The position numbers and the translations under genes are program-made. This document shows positions 22,931 through 35,379 of a stretch of 64,000 bases of DNA, piece after piece (the first letter of the stretch is position 1; each line of letters begins with the position of its first letter). Below the pieces are notes generated by a model, which saw nothing but the letters and a program-made list of their open reading frames with translations, was not told the origin of the DNA and did no database searches. Origin of the DNA: Termitomyces sp. T153 (lineage: Eukaryota > Basidiomycota > Agaricomycetes > Agaricales > Lyophyllaceae); NCBI GenBank assembly GCA_018296165.2, contig JACKQL020000142.1, positions 38,214-102,213 of the forward strand, read 5' to 3'.

Positions 22931-25900
22931 ATGACAACCAACTCCTATGACCCTCCTACTTTTGCTGAAGAACTACATTTTGACAGAACAAATTTCATTG
23001 CCTTCAGGGACTGAGTCCTACTGGCAGCAAGATCCTGTGGTGCTTGCAGATACCTCAAGGGCACCATACCCTGTCCTGACACTAAAAAGACCACCAAAAA
23101 CCCAGGGGTACCTACCTCCACAGAATTGACCAAATGGTACTCTGAAATACTGTCCATCAATGAATGGGATAGCTGTGATGCCTGGGCACTCAGACTCATT
23201 GTAAATAACTGTAAAAATCCAGTTGGTCTTGGCATAAAAATGAATGGGACTGCAGTGGATGTGTGGTGTGCACTTGCCAATGCCTATGGTACTGTCTCCA
23301 ACCTTGCAGCCACAGGGGCCAGAAAAATCCTCTGGGCAGCTCAGCTTGAGGAACAAGGAGATTTCCTAGCCTATGTCAAGGACTTGCACACAAAATGGAA
23401 CAAAGCTGTTGAGAAAGGGGCTGTAATTACAGACACCATCTTCCAATTGATCATCATCACATCCCTTCTGGAATCCTGGAACACCATTGTCTTGAGCCTC
23501 TACTTGACTACCATGTCAGACCAACTCATTGCTGGACTCATTGTCCACTGGGATGTGTAAAAGGTCACAAGGTAGCTGGAACATCCATCACAGCACTTCA
23601 GGCATCCACAAAATTCCAAAAGCCCAAACTTGTCTGTGCAAATCAAAAACTACAGCAGAAACTGGGGACACCATTGCAAACTGCTACTGGAAAGGTGGAG
23701 GTAAAGAGGAACAATTCCCTGCAAATTTCAGAAACTGTGACAGTGCACTGGTGACCCTGAATGCTGCATTGGGGATCCACACAGCAAACCTAGCTGATAC
23801 AAATGCATCAATAACTCACACCACTTATGCACTTGTTGCTTGCTATTTACCTGCAGCTATATACCAAGAAAATGGCCTTCCCACAGATCGATCTCCAGAA
23901 GTGACTACCCTAGCTCTTCAGGCCATATCTCACATCCCCACATTTCCCAATTCCAGTGCAAGTGATCACTGTTTCATTCATAGGGAAGACTTTTCTGAAT
24001 ACCAAACCTTAGCATCACCTTGTCAGAGCCAAGCTGCAGCATGCAAATCAGTCTTTTGCATCTTTGAACAGGGCACAGTGAGGAAGTCAGTCCAAACCAG
24101 AGATGGATCTGTGGAGTTAGTCTCTAGAAGTGCTCTACACACCCCAGACTTGTCAGCAAACCTGATATTAATCAGGACATTCAATACAGCAGGCTTCTCA
24201 GTTATTTTTGGCCAAGGCAAAACAGTCTTCTGCAACCCAAGTGGAAACAAGATTTTGACTGGTCAAGGCACCAGTGGCATGTACCTACTGGAATCATTTG
24301 ATGCCATGGCCTAGTCAGGCACCCCAAGCAATGATCACAGCAGCCAGTGACATCCCTGTTGATCTTGATGGGGTGGCACAGGTGTTTTGCCCATTCTGTG
24401 GTGGAAAGTATTCATGATCTTGCTCACTAGGACATGGTGAAGGGTCTAAGGATAAAAGGGGACCTAAATGTCAAGGGCCTCTGTGAAGATTGCATTTATG
24501 AAAAACATACCTCACAGCCATACAATGTCAAGCAAGATGTCAAGGAGAGCACAAATGACTGTACATCTTGACTTGTAGAGACAAGCATCAATCCAGTCCT
24601 TGAAGAGGGGGGCATCCTACATGATGCTGGCAGCAGACAACAACACTACTTGACTTGCTGCTTACTTCCTGTTCCAAAAAGATGCAATCTCAATGCTTGC
24701 AGCATTTAAAACTTACCACGCTGAGTCTGAAGCCAGATGGGTCACAAGTTGTTAGTTGTCTGAGTAGATGCTGGAAATGAATGGATCAACAAGCTAGAGG
24801 TGACTTACTGTGTGGAACATAGGCTTATCATGAAACCAACAGTACCTTACACACACTCCCAGAATGAATTCATCAGACAAAACATCTGCATGGTTATCAA
24901 AGGAGTGAGATGCATGTTGGCAGAAGTGGGCTTCTGAAGAGTCTGTGGACTGAGGCAGCTATCACTCAGATTCACACTAGGAACCTGCTGCCCCCAGACT
25001 CCATACATTGTCCCTGGACAGCTGTGGACAGGGAAATGCCAAGACATGTCTCATCTCCACCCTTTTGGATGTGTGCATTTGGCAAGGTGCCTACTGAGCC
25101 AGTCAAGTCAAACTTGGACCCAAGATTGGTCAAATACACATTTGTCAAGTACTCTGAGAGTGGGTATTGGCTATACAACTGGCATACAAAGACCATTGTC
25201 ATGTCAAAGGATGTGATCTTTGATGAGGAAACAGGACATAGATCATTAATAGTCATTGAGGAGGGCAATGACTTACTCACCAATAACTCACCTAACCCAG
25301 CTCCCAACATCCCAGGTCTACTCACTCACTGACAACCAGTTGTCCCTTGTAACCAATACCCCCCCAAACCACTTTATACCACCACATCAATGCAGATAAC
25401 AGAGGAGCACCTGATCACAGATGGAGCCAAGCTTGAGATTGGCACCCACATACCTGGTAAATTGCCTGTCAAACATCAACAGGACCCCACAGTCTAACAA
25501 CCAGCTGCACCCCATTGTTCTGAGTGTATACAAGTGTGTGCCACACTTAAAGACCCTGCACCACCAGAGACTATACCAGATGCCCCCAAGAACCAAGCCC
25601 TTCTGGCTCAGGGCACCTATGCATTCCTAGCTGCAGTCAGCCCTGATAGTCCTGGTCCAGAGCAAGTTCTGAAAACATATGAGGAAGCAATGAAGCAACC
25701 TGAATTTTGGGTCCCAGCAATGGAGGAGGAATGTAGGATGATGGAGGAATGAGGGGTATTCAGAGTGGTTGAGGAATTGGAGACACAGGAGCAATCTCCC
25801 TCTTGTAGTGCACCTACCTAGAATAAGTACTTGAGCATTTTGGCATGACCCACTGCAATCAACAACATACACCCCTACTCAGTAGCACACATCTTACTGA

Positions 25901-26344
25901 GGCCATGTCCTCACAGTCCAAGGCAGACTGCAGATTCATGAAGGATATGCTCTATTGAGAACTCCTCAGCTCTCTTATGTGGGCTCAAGTTGCCACCTGA
26001 CCTGACCTATCCTTTGCAATCAGCTTGTTTGTATGTTACCAATTAAACTCAGGCCCAGCACATTGGCAGACCCTACTGCACATCCTTGCATATGTAAAAG
26101 GTACCTTGGAGTAGAACATTATGTACAGAAGAGATGTGTGATCAATGGGAAAATCTGTGGGGTACATTGACACCAACTACAGGAAAGATCTTGATACCAG
26201 TAGGTTGACTGCAGGGTACATCTTCATGATGGCTGGAGGGGCTGTGTTGTGGTTCTCAAAGTGTCAAAACACTGTAGTGCATAGCATGACCAAATTGAAG
26301 TACATGGCTTTAACTTGGGGAGCTCAACAAGGACTTTGGATGTA
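22931..26344 (+). pseudogene. Copia gag-pol, decayed and internally deleted
   Basis: Gag starts at ATG 22931 (MTTNSYDPPTFAEELHFDR) and carries the UBN2-type core (NEWDSCDAWALRLIVNN, NPVGLGI, FLAYVKDLHTKWNKA). A zinc-knuckle end (NCYWKGGGKEEQFPANF) lies near 23.7 kb. The protease/pre-integrase part has DHCFIHREDFSEY, ALHTPDLSANLI and GTSGMYLLESF. Integrase pieces follow at 24.4-25.3 kb (LCEDCIY, SGLLKSLWTEAAI, ESGYWLYNWHTKTIV, DVIFDEETG). Only the start of reverse transcriptase remains (PEFWVPAMEEECRMMEE, about 25.7 kb). RNase H reads YIDTNYRKDLDTSRLTAGY, then MALTWGAQQGLWMY up to the Tc1 insertion. Stops are scattered, many TGA. Confidence 0.85.
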
Positions 26345-26565
26345 CAGTGACTCAAAAAACTGTTCCAATGTTTTATACTTTTTGAAAGATGACATTGGCA
26401 TGAAGGATTGGAGGCATATGAAATTCTGGTTAAATCATGTAAAATACTATGGCATCATAGCTACAAATTGCAGTTTAGTTTATGTAATTTAAATCAAAAC
26501 TGATGGAGTAATGGCCATTTCAAAATATTCATTTATTGGGACAGTTTTTGGAGCATCTCTAATTT
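26345..26565. repeat. Tc1 left terminal inverted repeat
   Basis: Pairs with 27727-27942. The outer motif CAGTGACTCAAAAAACTGTT stands at the tip. A second copy of its core, facing the other way (GGGACAGTTTTTGGAGC), lies about 200 bp inside, near 26540. Confidence 0.85.
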
Positions 26566-26620
26566 TAGTATTTAGTACTTTGTATGTCCTTCATTTGCCT
26601 TGATAACTGCTTGAATCCTT

Positions 26621-27582
26621 CTAGGCATGCTTTCTATCAGTCCTTGGAATACCTCTGCTGGTATTCCACTTTGCAACTCTCTCCCACCATTCATGCACAC
26701 CATGCATGAGGTGTTTCATGCTGCCTAAGCTGCTCCTTGAGGTACTCCCAGAGGTGTTCAATAGGGTTAAGATCAGGGCATTGGGCTGGTCACCAGAGGA
26801 CATCAAAGTTGTTGTCTTCAAACCACTTGTTAGCCCTCTTGGCATTGTGTTTGGGGTCATTGTCCTGTTGAAAGTAGTGGGCACCCTCCTCCATCTCCAA
26901 CTTTTTCAAAGCTCTCTTTTGCTCCATCATCCAAAAGTTCACAGGACTGCTTTGCATTCATGATCCCCACCACCTCCACTAGCTTTCCTACTCCATTCCA
27001 ACCCATACAGCCTCATACCATGAGATTATTCCCTCCTCCATGTTTTGCAGTAGTTGTAGTGGTTCAGTTTGAAATGCCTTCCCCTTGTAGCTTCCACACA
27101 TACTGCTTTGCATCTGACCCAATCCTATTAATCTTTGTCTCATCTGTTCACAACACTCTTTTCTAGTCCTCCACAGTCCAGTTCTGATGCTCTTGAGCCC
27201 ATTTAAGTAGTCATTGATAATGTCTAGCTTTGAGCATAGGAACTTTCCTCTTTGTAGCAGACCAATACCCCTCCTTGAGCACATTCCAGACAGTCTGAGG
27301 CAAGACAGGGTTGGAAATGATGTGGTTGATAGGATTGGTGGCCTAAAGAGCTGTATCAAGTCTCCCAGTTGAGATTTGTTGAATGATAGCCTGTTTATCA
27401 CATGGAGTAAGCTTAGCTGGATGGCCTCCAGGATGGTTTTCCTTGTCCACCTCCAACTCTCTGCCAATCCTCCCAATAGTAAACTTCCTTAGACCTGTTT
27501 CAGCCTCAATCTGATGCAGAGAATACCCTTGAGCAAGGAGAGAAGCAACAGTAGAGCATTGTGCAGGAGAAGTAGCTTTCAT
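26621..27582 (-). pseudogene. Tc1/mariner transposase (DD34E-like), decayed
   Basis: Reads leftward from 27582. The N-terminal part has a helix-turn-helix of the Tc1 kind (LLAQGYSLHQIEAETGLRK, then HPAKLTPCDKQAII). The catalytic region shows all three acidic blocks: LWTDETKINRIG for the first Asp, FQQDNDPKHNAKRA for the second Asp, and CPDLNPIEHLWEYLKEQL for the Glu. At least two in-frame stops remain (one in the middle near 27.2 kb, and TGA in LW-stop-PAQ near 26.8 kb). The protein would be about 310 residues, the usual Tc1 length. Confidence 0.85.
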
Positions 27583-27726
27583 GATGGTGGTTGAAGGTCA
27601 AGATGTCATTCAACCAACTCAAACCACTCCAAAATATAGCCAAAGAGGGTCACATGACTCTATTGATATTCCCACATGTAACTTACTCTTTATTTCTGAC
27701 TAAAATAGGGATAAACCTGCAAAATT

Positions 27727-27942
27727 AGAGATGCTCAAAAAACTGTCCCAAAGAGTGAATATTTTAAAATGGCCATTACTTCATCAGTTTTGATTTGAAT
27801 TACATAAACTAAACTGAAATTTGTAGCTATGATGCCATAGTATTTTACATAATTTAACCAGAATTTTGAATACTTTCAATCCTTCATGCCAATGTTATTT
27901 TTCAAAAAGTATAAAACATTGGGACAGTTTTTTGAGCCACTG
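27727..27942. repeat. Tc1 right terminal inverted repeat
   Basis: Inverted partner of 26345-26565. It also holds an inner, oppositely facing copy of the tip motif (GATGCTCAAAAAACTGTCCC near 27728). Confidence 0.85.
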
Positions 27943-28244
27943 TACAGTTTCTTCAAGGAGATTGACTTACCCCAGCCACAACCAATCACACTTTGCATCA
28001 ATAATCAATCATATATTGCATGAGCTGAGCCCCTATGAGAGGATATTTGTGAGTAAAACATATCAACATACACTACCACTACATCTAAGAGCAAATCTGC
28101 AATGGCAACATATCCCTCATCCACACACCCACCTCCAAAAACATTGCTGACATTTTTACCAAGTTGTTTCTCCACACCACTCATGAACACTTTATTGGTC
28201 TCCTGGGTCTCAAAAACTATCCTGGTCCTTGTCATCAGGGGGAG
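27943..28244 (+). pseudogene. Copia RNase H tail beyond the Tc1 insertion
   Basis: Continues the RNase H frame with YSFFKEIDLPQPQPITLC and INNQS, then decays. The tract AGGGGGAG at its end is the polypurine primer for plus-strand synthesis, directly before the 3' LTR. Confidence 0.7.
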
Positions 28245-28592
28245 TGTTGAGAGTTGACTCTGATAGACCAGCATTTCCTTTTTCATCCATATTTCCTTTT
28301 CTATCATTTCTCTAGTTAGTGCCATGCCTCTCTCTCTTAATTATTGCTTGCCAGTCTTTATTCCAAACTTTATTTTTGACATACAAAGGTGTACATACAC
28401 AGAATACACTTCCCTCAGCCATCTACACTATCATGTCTGGCCCTGAGGGTATGTTACTTTATTATTGACTTTGTTACATCCTTACTTATTTCCTGTAGAC
28501 TTACTTTATCTATTTATTTCTACAGGTCAATATCAAGCCATCTACACTATTGTGTCTGATACTGAGGCCTACTTTGTCTATTTATTTCTACA
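28245..28592 (+). repeat. Copia 3' LTR
   Basis: About 348 bp, TGTTGAGAG..CTACA. Followed at once by the duplicated ATAAG. Confidence 0.9.
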
Positions 28593-29150
28593 ATAAGGAA
28601 TTGTACTTTGATGAACACAATTAGCCTGATGTTGTAAAGTATTGGCAAGAGGTCTTTTTGCCTGCAATGGAGCAGAATTTCCCTCATCTCATTCACTATA
28701 CTCCTGGTGACATGGACAAGGAAGTTCTTCCCCAGAATTTTATTGAATGGCCTCCAGTTCTCATTGCTCAAGATGAATGACTGCTCAAGCACATCATACT
28801 AAGTCAAAAAGCTGTGTATTTGAAAACTCACATGCACTTTGAAGAAGGGGCCTAGACGAGTATGGGAGAAATCATGATGGGTATTGGGCTGGTGAGCTAT
28901 TTGTAAAACAAATACATATTTCTGATCTAATATTGGTGAGGTCATTGCTGATGCCAATACACCTCAAGCTTTTATAGAAGATTATCCTAACATTTGAGGC
29001 TATTCATGGTCCAGGATATCAAACTTTCTTCTTAGTTGACAATTTGCTTATTCGATCACTATATATAGTATGTGACCAAATCAATACCTCAAGGAAATCC
29101 AAACTTGGTCAATTTTGAAGCTACAAAAAACTAGTCTAGACAATTGTTTC
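28593..29150 (+). pseudogene. 3' part of the DDE-type transposase relic
   Basis: Continues the frame broken at 22453: ELYFDEHN, stop, PDVVKYWQEVFLPAMEQ, then QDE at 28.78 kb, where the family has an HDE catalytic-like block. Further on comes TFEAIHGPGYQTFFLVDN near 29.0 kb, where the second catalytic Asp is expected. The match to the family order across the Copia insertion is what identifies the host element. Many stops, CG-poor. Confidence 0.6.
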
Positions 29151-30725
29151 ATATATTAAAAGGGATTGTATTTTCAAGAAGAAGTTTAATTTCAGTAACA
29201 TTTGCAGATTTTGAAAAAATTGTCCCTTTGTTGTGGTGACTAGGTGATTAGCACCATAGACTTTGACTCATTCACATGCAAGGTATGGGCTGTTGCATTG
29301 CATGGCAGTACTGAGATCTGATGGGGGGGAAGTTGTTTGATGCTTCAAGTTGGATCACTGAACTGTAATACAGACTTACTTATACAGTGTTGTCATCATC
29401 CCTTGTATACATATAAGACAACACTGGAAGACTTTGTAGAACATTTAGCAAATTCAGTATGCTCTAAAGAAGTGTTTCCCCTTTACATTACTGCACCTGC
29501 ACATATACCATCATGCATACATACTCTTCATGGTCTACAAAATGACTTCTGTCATATATTCCTCCCTTCAACAATTGATACTGAAATTCACATCCTTCAA
29601 TAGTCAATAATGTCAGCCAATAGTTAATTTGGATGTCAACCAATGATATGTCAAAACTTAACATTGGAGGTGCATATGCTATTCAGAATATCTTGTTAAG
29701 ATGATTAAAACAGATTCTAAATCAGGATTCAAGGGAAATACTAAAATGTTTGAGGTGAATATTGGGTAACAATACAATCTGCCCACAATCCATTGTTGAT
29801 GATCCATTATCAAGAATATCAGATGATTTATGCTTCTTGCCTTTGCTGTTAGTACCTGGAGACTGTGTGCCTTTTGCTGGTACAAAGTAATTTGTTATGC
29901 AAAACTGAGTTTCAATCATATCATCACTGCTTACCAGTTTCCATGGTATCTGAGGAGCATATGAGTCATCAAACAGATCTGAAGCACTCCGAAATAAGTG
30001 CAGGGTGGATAAATGGAGGGAGATATTTCATGCGGGATTGGAAGGATGCAATTAGGAACATTCAAGGTGAGCACAAATAAATTATGATTCAAAATACAAT
30101 TAATGTTAACTTCAAAAACACTGGCCTCCATTTGAAGAGGAAAGTAATACAGATCAGTAGTTATGAAACCAAGGAATAGACAGATGCAAGGAAAAGACCT
30201 TGGACAGGCAAAAACAAACACAGAGCTATGGTGGTTGACAACAATCGAAGATAAAGATAGATATATATCTAGTATAGTGGTACCATAGATAACAAAGAAC
30301 GATTTGACGAAATATTACATTATAACATCAATTGTAAATATACAAAAGAATGTGAAGGGGCTTACCCAGCCATACAGTAAAAGAGTGACGAGAACAAGAA
30401 TGGAAGCTGTTACACATAGGAAAGACAGATCATATGATAGAACCTCCGGGCACTGATAGTTTTAGTACGATATATAATAAGAAATATAAGTCAATATATA
30501 TATATAATATTAATAAAAAGTCCGTTCACCGATAATTTACTTCCTAAGCAGGTCACATGGCTCGATTTTCTGCGGACACGGAAAGTTTAACTGAAAAAAC
30601 CTCGATGAACACTATTACTAGATCTCGAAATCGCGCAGAATGCGAGCAGCGAAAAGTTGTTGAAAGGATAAACTGTCGGTAATGGAGTTGCTATTAGTTC
30701 AACTTTGATTATAGCTTGAATGGTA
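29151..30725. other. AT-rich, CpG-poor remnant DNA, no gene supported
   Basis: Open frames of 65-96 codons on both strands show no recognisable motif. Around 30.24-30.55 kb the sequence is very AT-rich with TATA runs. Confidence 0.5.
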
Positions 30726-32084
30726 TCAGCCACTGCTAGTACTGCGATCATGTACATCCACAGTGAAATCAACAGAGGGAAGATAATTCGCACCCAGCTT
30801 ACGTAGAATTGTAACTCTCAGCATGCCAGTAACATCTATTCGAGGTAGTTCATCACGAATCATCCTCTCCGTGACGCGGCGTGTCCCTTCAACAACGTAG
30901 ATATATACCTCACAACCACCCATTTGGCCCTTGATCATACGAAAAAGGGACCCTTCCAGGCGCTCGAAATCGCGTCCGTCAACTTCAAAGAGACACTGGG
31001 TAAATGCCGCAGTCATGATCACGCTAATGCTTTTTAATCGCTTCGGAAATCGATTTCCGGCTGCCCATGCCAGAAAGTGTCTGCCCAGATGATCTTGCTG
31101 CCGCAGAAGGAATGCAAAATCGTGCAGTTTCTCCAACACGGAGAGATCCAGACTACGCTGCGGAAGTGACTCTGACAAAAAGACGTTCATGGACATGAAT
31201 CATCATGTATTTACTGATTACTCGCAGATCATTAGCTTACCTGCCAACCAATAATCCAGTTTGGTGGGTTGACGGATAAGTATTCGTTCTAAACTTGAAC
31301 CAGAATGTTCAATGACGCGAGATACGGCGGCGAGAGTACGTGGATCCACCGAATATACTGTTAGCTGGCTTAACCCGGTCATATCAAGAATGGAGTACGA
31401 CCCCCGGAGAAAATTGAAAACGTTCATTGATTCTAGCCCACCCAGTCCCAATGACTTGATCGGGTGGTCACCTCTCTGAATGGACGAAGAAGCAAACTCG
31501 TTGATTCGCGAAGGAAGAGAACACCTTGAATCATTTATTGCCTTTCGCCACCGGACATCTGATAACAATTTCCCTGTCCCCTGTGAAGTATATGCGGTTG
31601 CTGACTGTGATTCAAGTGAATCATTGTCATTGCGACTTATTCCCCGATATTTACCACCGTAAAGCGCAAGAATCGAACCTTTCAGTAGTTTACGACGCCG
31701 ATCGTATTCGACAAGGCCGTTATCTATGCATCGAAACTGAAGGGAATGCAACGTTCCACAAGTGGCTAGGGTGTTCAGGATGTGCGGTAAGGCAGGGGAA
31801 GATAAAGGGCATGTCTTTTCATCACAACTTTCGTCGTGTATGTAGAGCTCCTTCACGTATTTTTGTATGTCGTTGTTATTGAGCAGAACGCAAAGGAAGC
31901 TAAAGCAACGATTGCTTGATTCGATGAAGACGCGCGAAAAGAGGCAAGGCTGTATTATAGAGCGAAAGGATCGGGATACCAGGGCACATTGACACATTGT
32001 CCTCATAGACTCCTTGCTTGGTGTATGGTAGCCGTTGGGTATCTCGCGAATAATGAGATCAATGACGTCGTGTGGTAACTGCAC
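30726..32084 (-). CDS. F-box-like protein
   Basis: Two exons, 32084-31241 and 31171-30726, joined in phase across a 69-bp intron. The N-terminus is an F-box: MQLPHDVIDLIIREIPN, then MCQCALVSRSFRSIIQPCLFSRVFI. The rest, about 390 residues, has scattered leucine-rich segments (SLGLGGLESMNVFNFL, LSQLTVYSVDPRTL) and no catalytic motif. This is the layout of the basidiomycete F-box families that select proteins for SCF ubiquitin ligases. It is unrelated in detail to the F-box gene at 6.6-7.9 kb. Target unknown. Confidence 0.7.
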
Positions 32085-33844
32085 AATTGATGCAGATCTA
32101 CATAGATTATCGTTTTTTCAGCGCAAGGGCCCAAATCGTAAATCGAAAGATGGCATACACGGTCTGGGTTTCGGAGTTACCAGGTACTTTCGGTGCTGAG
32201 CGCTTGGCGCTGAGGACCTTCTTTGCCCATGACAAAGAGCGTCTGCCTGACATGCAAGGGAAACTTGGATAATTGTATCAGATCCAGAGTGCTTTTGTAG
32301 CGAGTGCAGGTAAGAACGTACCCACTCGTCACTTCAAACTTACCCAAAAACCCTTTAAAACAGCTGTAAAATAGAAACGGAGAAGCAGACCAACTTCTGA
32401 AGTTCTTTGAGTCAGACAGCTCAAGGAGACTAGGAGAGCGGGCAAAGACAAGGCGGAATAACGAAGCTACGCACGCTCGTCATCGAGAAGTGATGGATAT
32501 GGAAGGGCCCTTTCCACGATGCCCTCGGCCTATAAGGCTATATATGAAAATCAAGCGCAATCCTGATGTTGCATCGGATTTGATTGAGACATCTTATCTT
32601 CTGCATCCTCCATATCAAACACGCAAGAGCTTGTGGCATGCTAGTACCTTCACCTCAAATGTTATATTTTCGTCGCAAAACCCTTTGAAAGATTTTTCAC
32701 GTGAGCAAATATCATGCCATGAGCCGACACCTTAGGTGGAACTTACCTATTTAAGAAGGAATTAACTATAACTTAGCTAAGTAAATTTTGATGCACTGTA
32801 TTAAGTGAAAAGAACACATTGACGTTCTCCCTTGCTTCCCAGTTTCGATCCTAATGCTTACAGTGGTTGGGGTTTTCTCGGAGGATTGCTCGGGGTATGC
32901 CGTTTATCTTCATCTCCGCACTGATCCGGATACCTTTTCTCATTGAATTCAACACCCCGTGGTAGTTATCATGGACCGCGGGCACCTATGCTGTGCTTCT
33001 ACCCATGGCTTTTGTATACAGTGGAGATCTCTCCCAGGTGATTTATTCATGGTATCTCTTGACTAAGTATTGCTCCTGTGAATTATTTTCAATGGACTCC
33101 CATGAAGTGACGGGAATGGCTTGTCAATGTCATGATTCTCAGGAGGTCAGAATGTAATTACACTCCATTCTGTTATCTACGCTTCAATCTATATGATAAC
33201 ATTGTACAGGTTGGAGATTCTTGATGTGGACTCGTGCTCTACACACAGCGGACGGGGTCCTTCGTAAATCACCAGTTCATACTTTCTTGCTCTTTGCTCT
33301 GGGCCGTCAATATCGCCATGTTCATACTTTCTTGCTCTATGTTCTGGGCCGTCAATGTCGCCATGTGCTTTTGGCAGGCCTTGGAAATCATGATGATCAT
33401 TCTGTCTCCTATGCTAAAAACAAGCCGTGAGTCTTGTGTTGTGCAAGGTTCAAACAGGGACAGCAGGGGTGGAAAAAGGTACACGGTTGTAATTCTCAAC
33501 CAGTCGTGTCGCATGCTATGTAACATGATATGAAACATTCCAGATTTAGATGTTGATTGTATCGGACACATATTTTCGAGGCACCCATGCCCGGCAACTG
33601 TAGCGTACCAATTAGATAAATAATCATCCTGTATCCACGGTTGACCTGATAGTTCCGAATTGGGGACCACGTCAGTATAATTTACTCCTCCATGACTCAG
33701 ATATAACAAAACCATTTGAACAAGCTTGAGTTCCTCCACTCCACGTTGCTAAAATCTTGAAGTGCTACATTGGGACTAAACGTGCGCTTGTCATATGCTC
33801 GTTTTTCTGATTCTCTACTCGAACGAGATATCTGCCAGACCAAT
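32085..33844. other. intergenic, no gene supported
   Basis: Contains a perfect-phase 45-bp tandem duplication (33277-33366) and short hydrophobic reading frames near 32.9-33.4 kb that may be a ruined membrane-protein exon set. I cannot assemble a gene. Confidence 0.4.
33277..33366. repeat. 45-bp tandem duplication
   Basis: Two adjacent units starting TCATACTTTCTTGCTCT at 33277 and 33322, differing at three to four positions. Confidence 0.9.
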
Positions 33845-35181
33845 ATGAACCCAGATGAACGGAGACTTGTCCAAACAATAGGACAAGACATACTCAACAG
33901 ATGGATTATAGAAATGGCTACTGCCTCTTTATGTTATGGTCTATTGACTTCCTCAATGTTGATGCCAAAACACTGAATGCATCCCAGGTATACTGATACC
34001 AGTTGCAGGAGCCGTTGCCTATTCCTCTGCTCAGTACTATGCTATGTTTCCTAAAAGGCCATGTGGTTTCTAATTCACAATGATTGTAGGCACCAGCCAA
34101 CATGGCATTCCCGATGGCAGCTAGCAACTATTTGCCTGGGTATTGCTGTATTTACTACTCATCGGGTATTGCGCATGGGAGCAGCAGTCGCTGAGTGTCT
34201 GTTCTTCCAACCCAGCAACACATCTTTTTCACAACATGTGTCGAACATCATTATTCACATCTTGATCGGCAAATGGAGTGTAGCTCAAATCTGGCTTGAA
34301 TGCATCCCTGTAAGTTCTCTTGGACTGTGTCAAAATTCAAATGTATGTGCATAGTTGACCAGCATACCAAACAACTTAGCCGATCATGAATGATTTCTTC
34401 ATTGTATGGCGTGCATGGGTCATATTTGAAAGACGGCGCTGGGCACTATATGTTTTGATAGGGCTTTGTCTGAGCACTCTTGGTATGGGGCCTCCTTGAC
34501 CAATTCTGTATAGCTCACACCATAACCAGTCTTGACATTTGTTCTTCTGTTAATGTTCCAAAAATCCTCGAATTATCACGGAGATATGATAATCCCCCTG
34601 TCAATATTTGAACTAACAATACCGATTGCTTCCATTGTACTCCAGCAATTGGGGACCACATCTTTGTCAGCTGTCACCAACTTTGTTGCAACATTCTTCA
34701 TTGGCTGGACATTATGGTAGTAGGCTCTATCTCATGCCCATACACTTAATTGTTTCCACAACGACAGGGCACACATCAAATTCTTACGAAGAAACAGTAA
34801 TCGCCGCCAGCGCCGATTATTCAAATTGCAGCGTGTCCTGTACCTTTTGGTTGATGCTGGAGTTGTATACGGTGTTCTCCAGGTTGGATCTGAACAATAT
34901 CGTGTACCTGAAAAGGACAATGACTATGTTTCTAGGGACTTTACATATTGATGATGTTCCTCAATCGATCCGAGCCTGCTACAGCCATTGTGGTACAAAC
35001 AATTTATATATGCTTTTCAGTATGTATTTTACTTTTTTTTTTTTTGCATATTCTCTACATTGTTCACGCATTGTAGTTTGTCTACCCTGCATTCACAATT
35101 GCCCTCATTCGTGGGCCGTTTTCAATTGCAGGTGTGCATGAGACCGTGATCTCACTGGAAATGTCTCCTCTTGGTGCTTGA
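33845..35181 (+). CDS. multi-pass membrane protein of a fungal 7-TM-like family, possibly decayed
   Basis: Pieces that fit together by splice sites: MNPDERRLVQTIGQDIL..ATASLCYG (33845-33943), GILIPVAGAVAYSSAQYY (from about 33993), WQLATICLGIAVFTTHRVL..VAQIWLECIP (to 34311), PIMNDFFIVWRAWVIFERRRW..LSTLG (34381-34482), LQQLGTTSLSAVTNFVATFF (34646-34720), HIKFLRRNSNRRQRRLF plus LQRVLYLLVDAGVVYGVLQ (about 34770-34883), SLLQPLWYKQFIYAFQ (to about 35020) and FVYPAFTIALIRGPFSIAG to TGA 35179-35181. The order of hydrophobic segments with WRAW after segment 3 or 4 and RVLYLL(I/V)(D/E)(A/S)G after a basic loop is typical of uncharacterised basidiomycete 7-TM proteins. One junction (near 34.06 kb) does not close in phase and a TGA lies near 34.61 kb, so a damaged gene is possible. 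Ligand or role unknown. Confidence 0.5.
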
Positions 35182-35379
35182 AGATGAAGAGATGATGATG
35201 GAATTCTACAAAGTCCCAGTTGCCTTTATCATTGTGACAACTTAGATTTAGAAAGAGATATATACATTGTCAATTAGCTATGGTCTACGATAAATTTCTA
35301 TGCATAGGGGTCAAGCCAATCCCCAAGCGAGCATCAAAGAAAAAAGAGTGCAACACCCACCTCAGAGTCGAAGCTCTAA
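35182..35379. other. short convergent spacer
   Basis: Between the membrane-protein gene (+) and the P/Q-rich gene (-). A possible splice donor (GAGAG|GTGAGT at about 35384) could carry the latter further left. Confidence 0.4.

Larger units (their letters stand above)
26345..27942 (-). mobile_element. Tc1/mariner-type DNA transposon, 1.6 kb
   Basis: Flanked by TA on both sides (26343-26344 and 27943-27944). Removing the element and one TA joins the Copia RNase H reading frame (..GLWMY + SFFKEIDLPQPQP..). Ends are inverted repeats of about 200 bp beginning CAGTG(A/G)CTCAAAAAACTGT. A transposase relic lies inside on the minus strand. CG is practically absent. Confidence 0.93.
22454..28592 (+). 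mobile_element. Ty1/Copia retrotransposon, defective, containing a Tc1 insertion
   Basis: Bounded by two LTRs starting TGTTGAGAG and ending in CA, with the 5-bp duplication ATAAG on both sides. A purine tract (AGGGGGAG) lies just before the 3' LTR. The internal order gag, protease, integrase, reverse transcriptase remnant, RNase H is the Copia order. Most of the reverse transcriptase domain is missing, so this copy cannot move. It splits an older transposase relic and is itself split by a Tc1/mariner element at 26345-27942. Confidence 0.92.
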
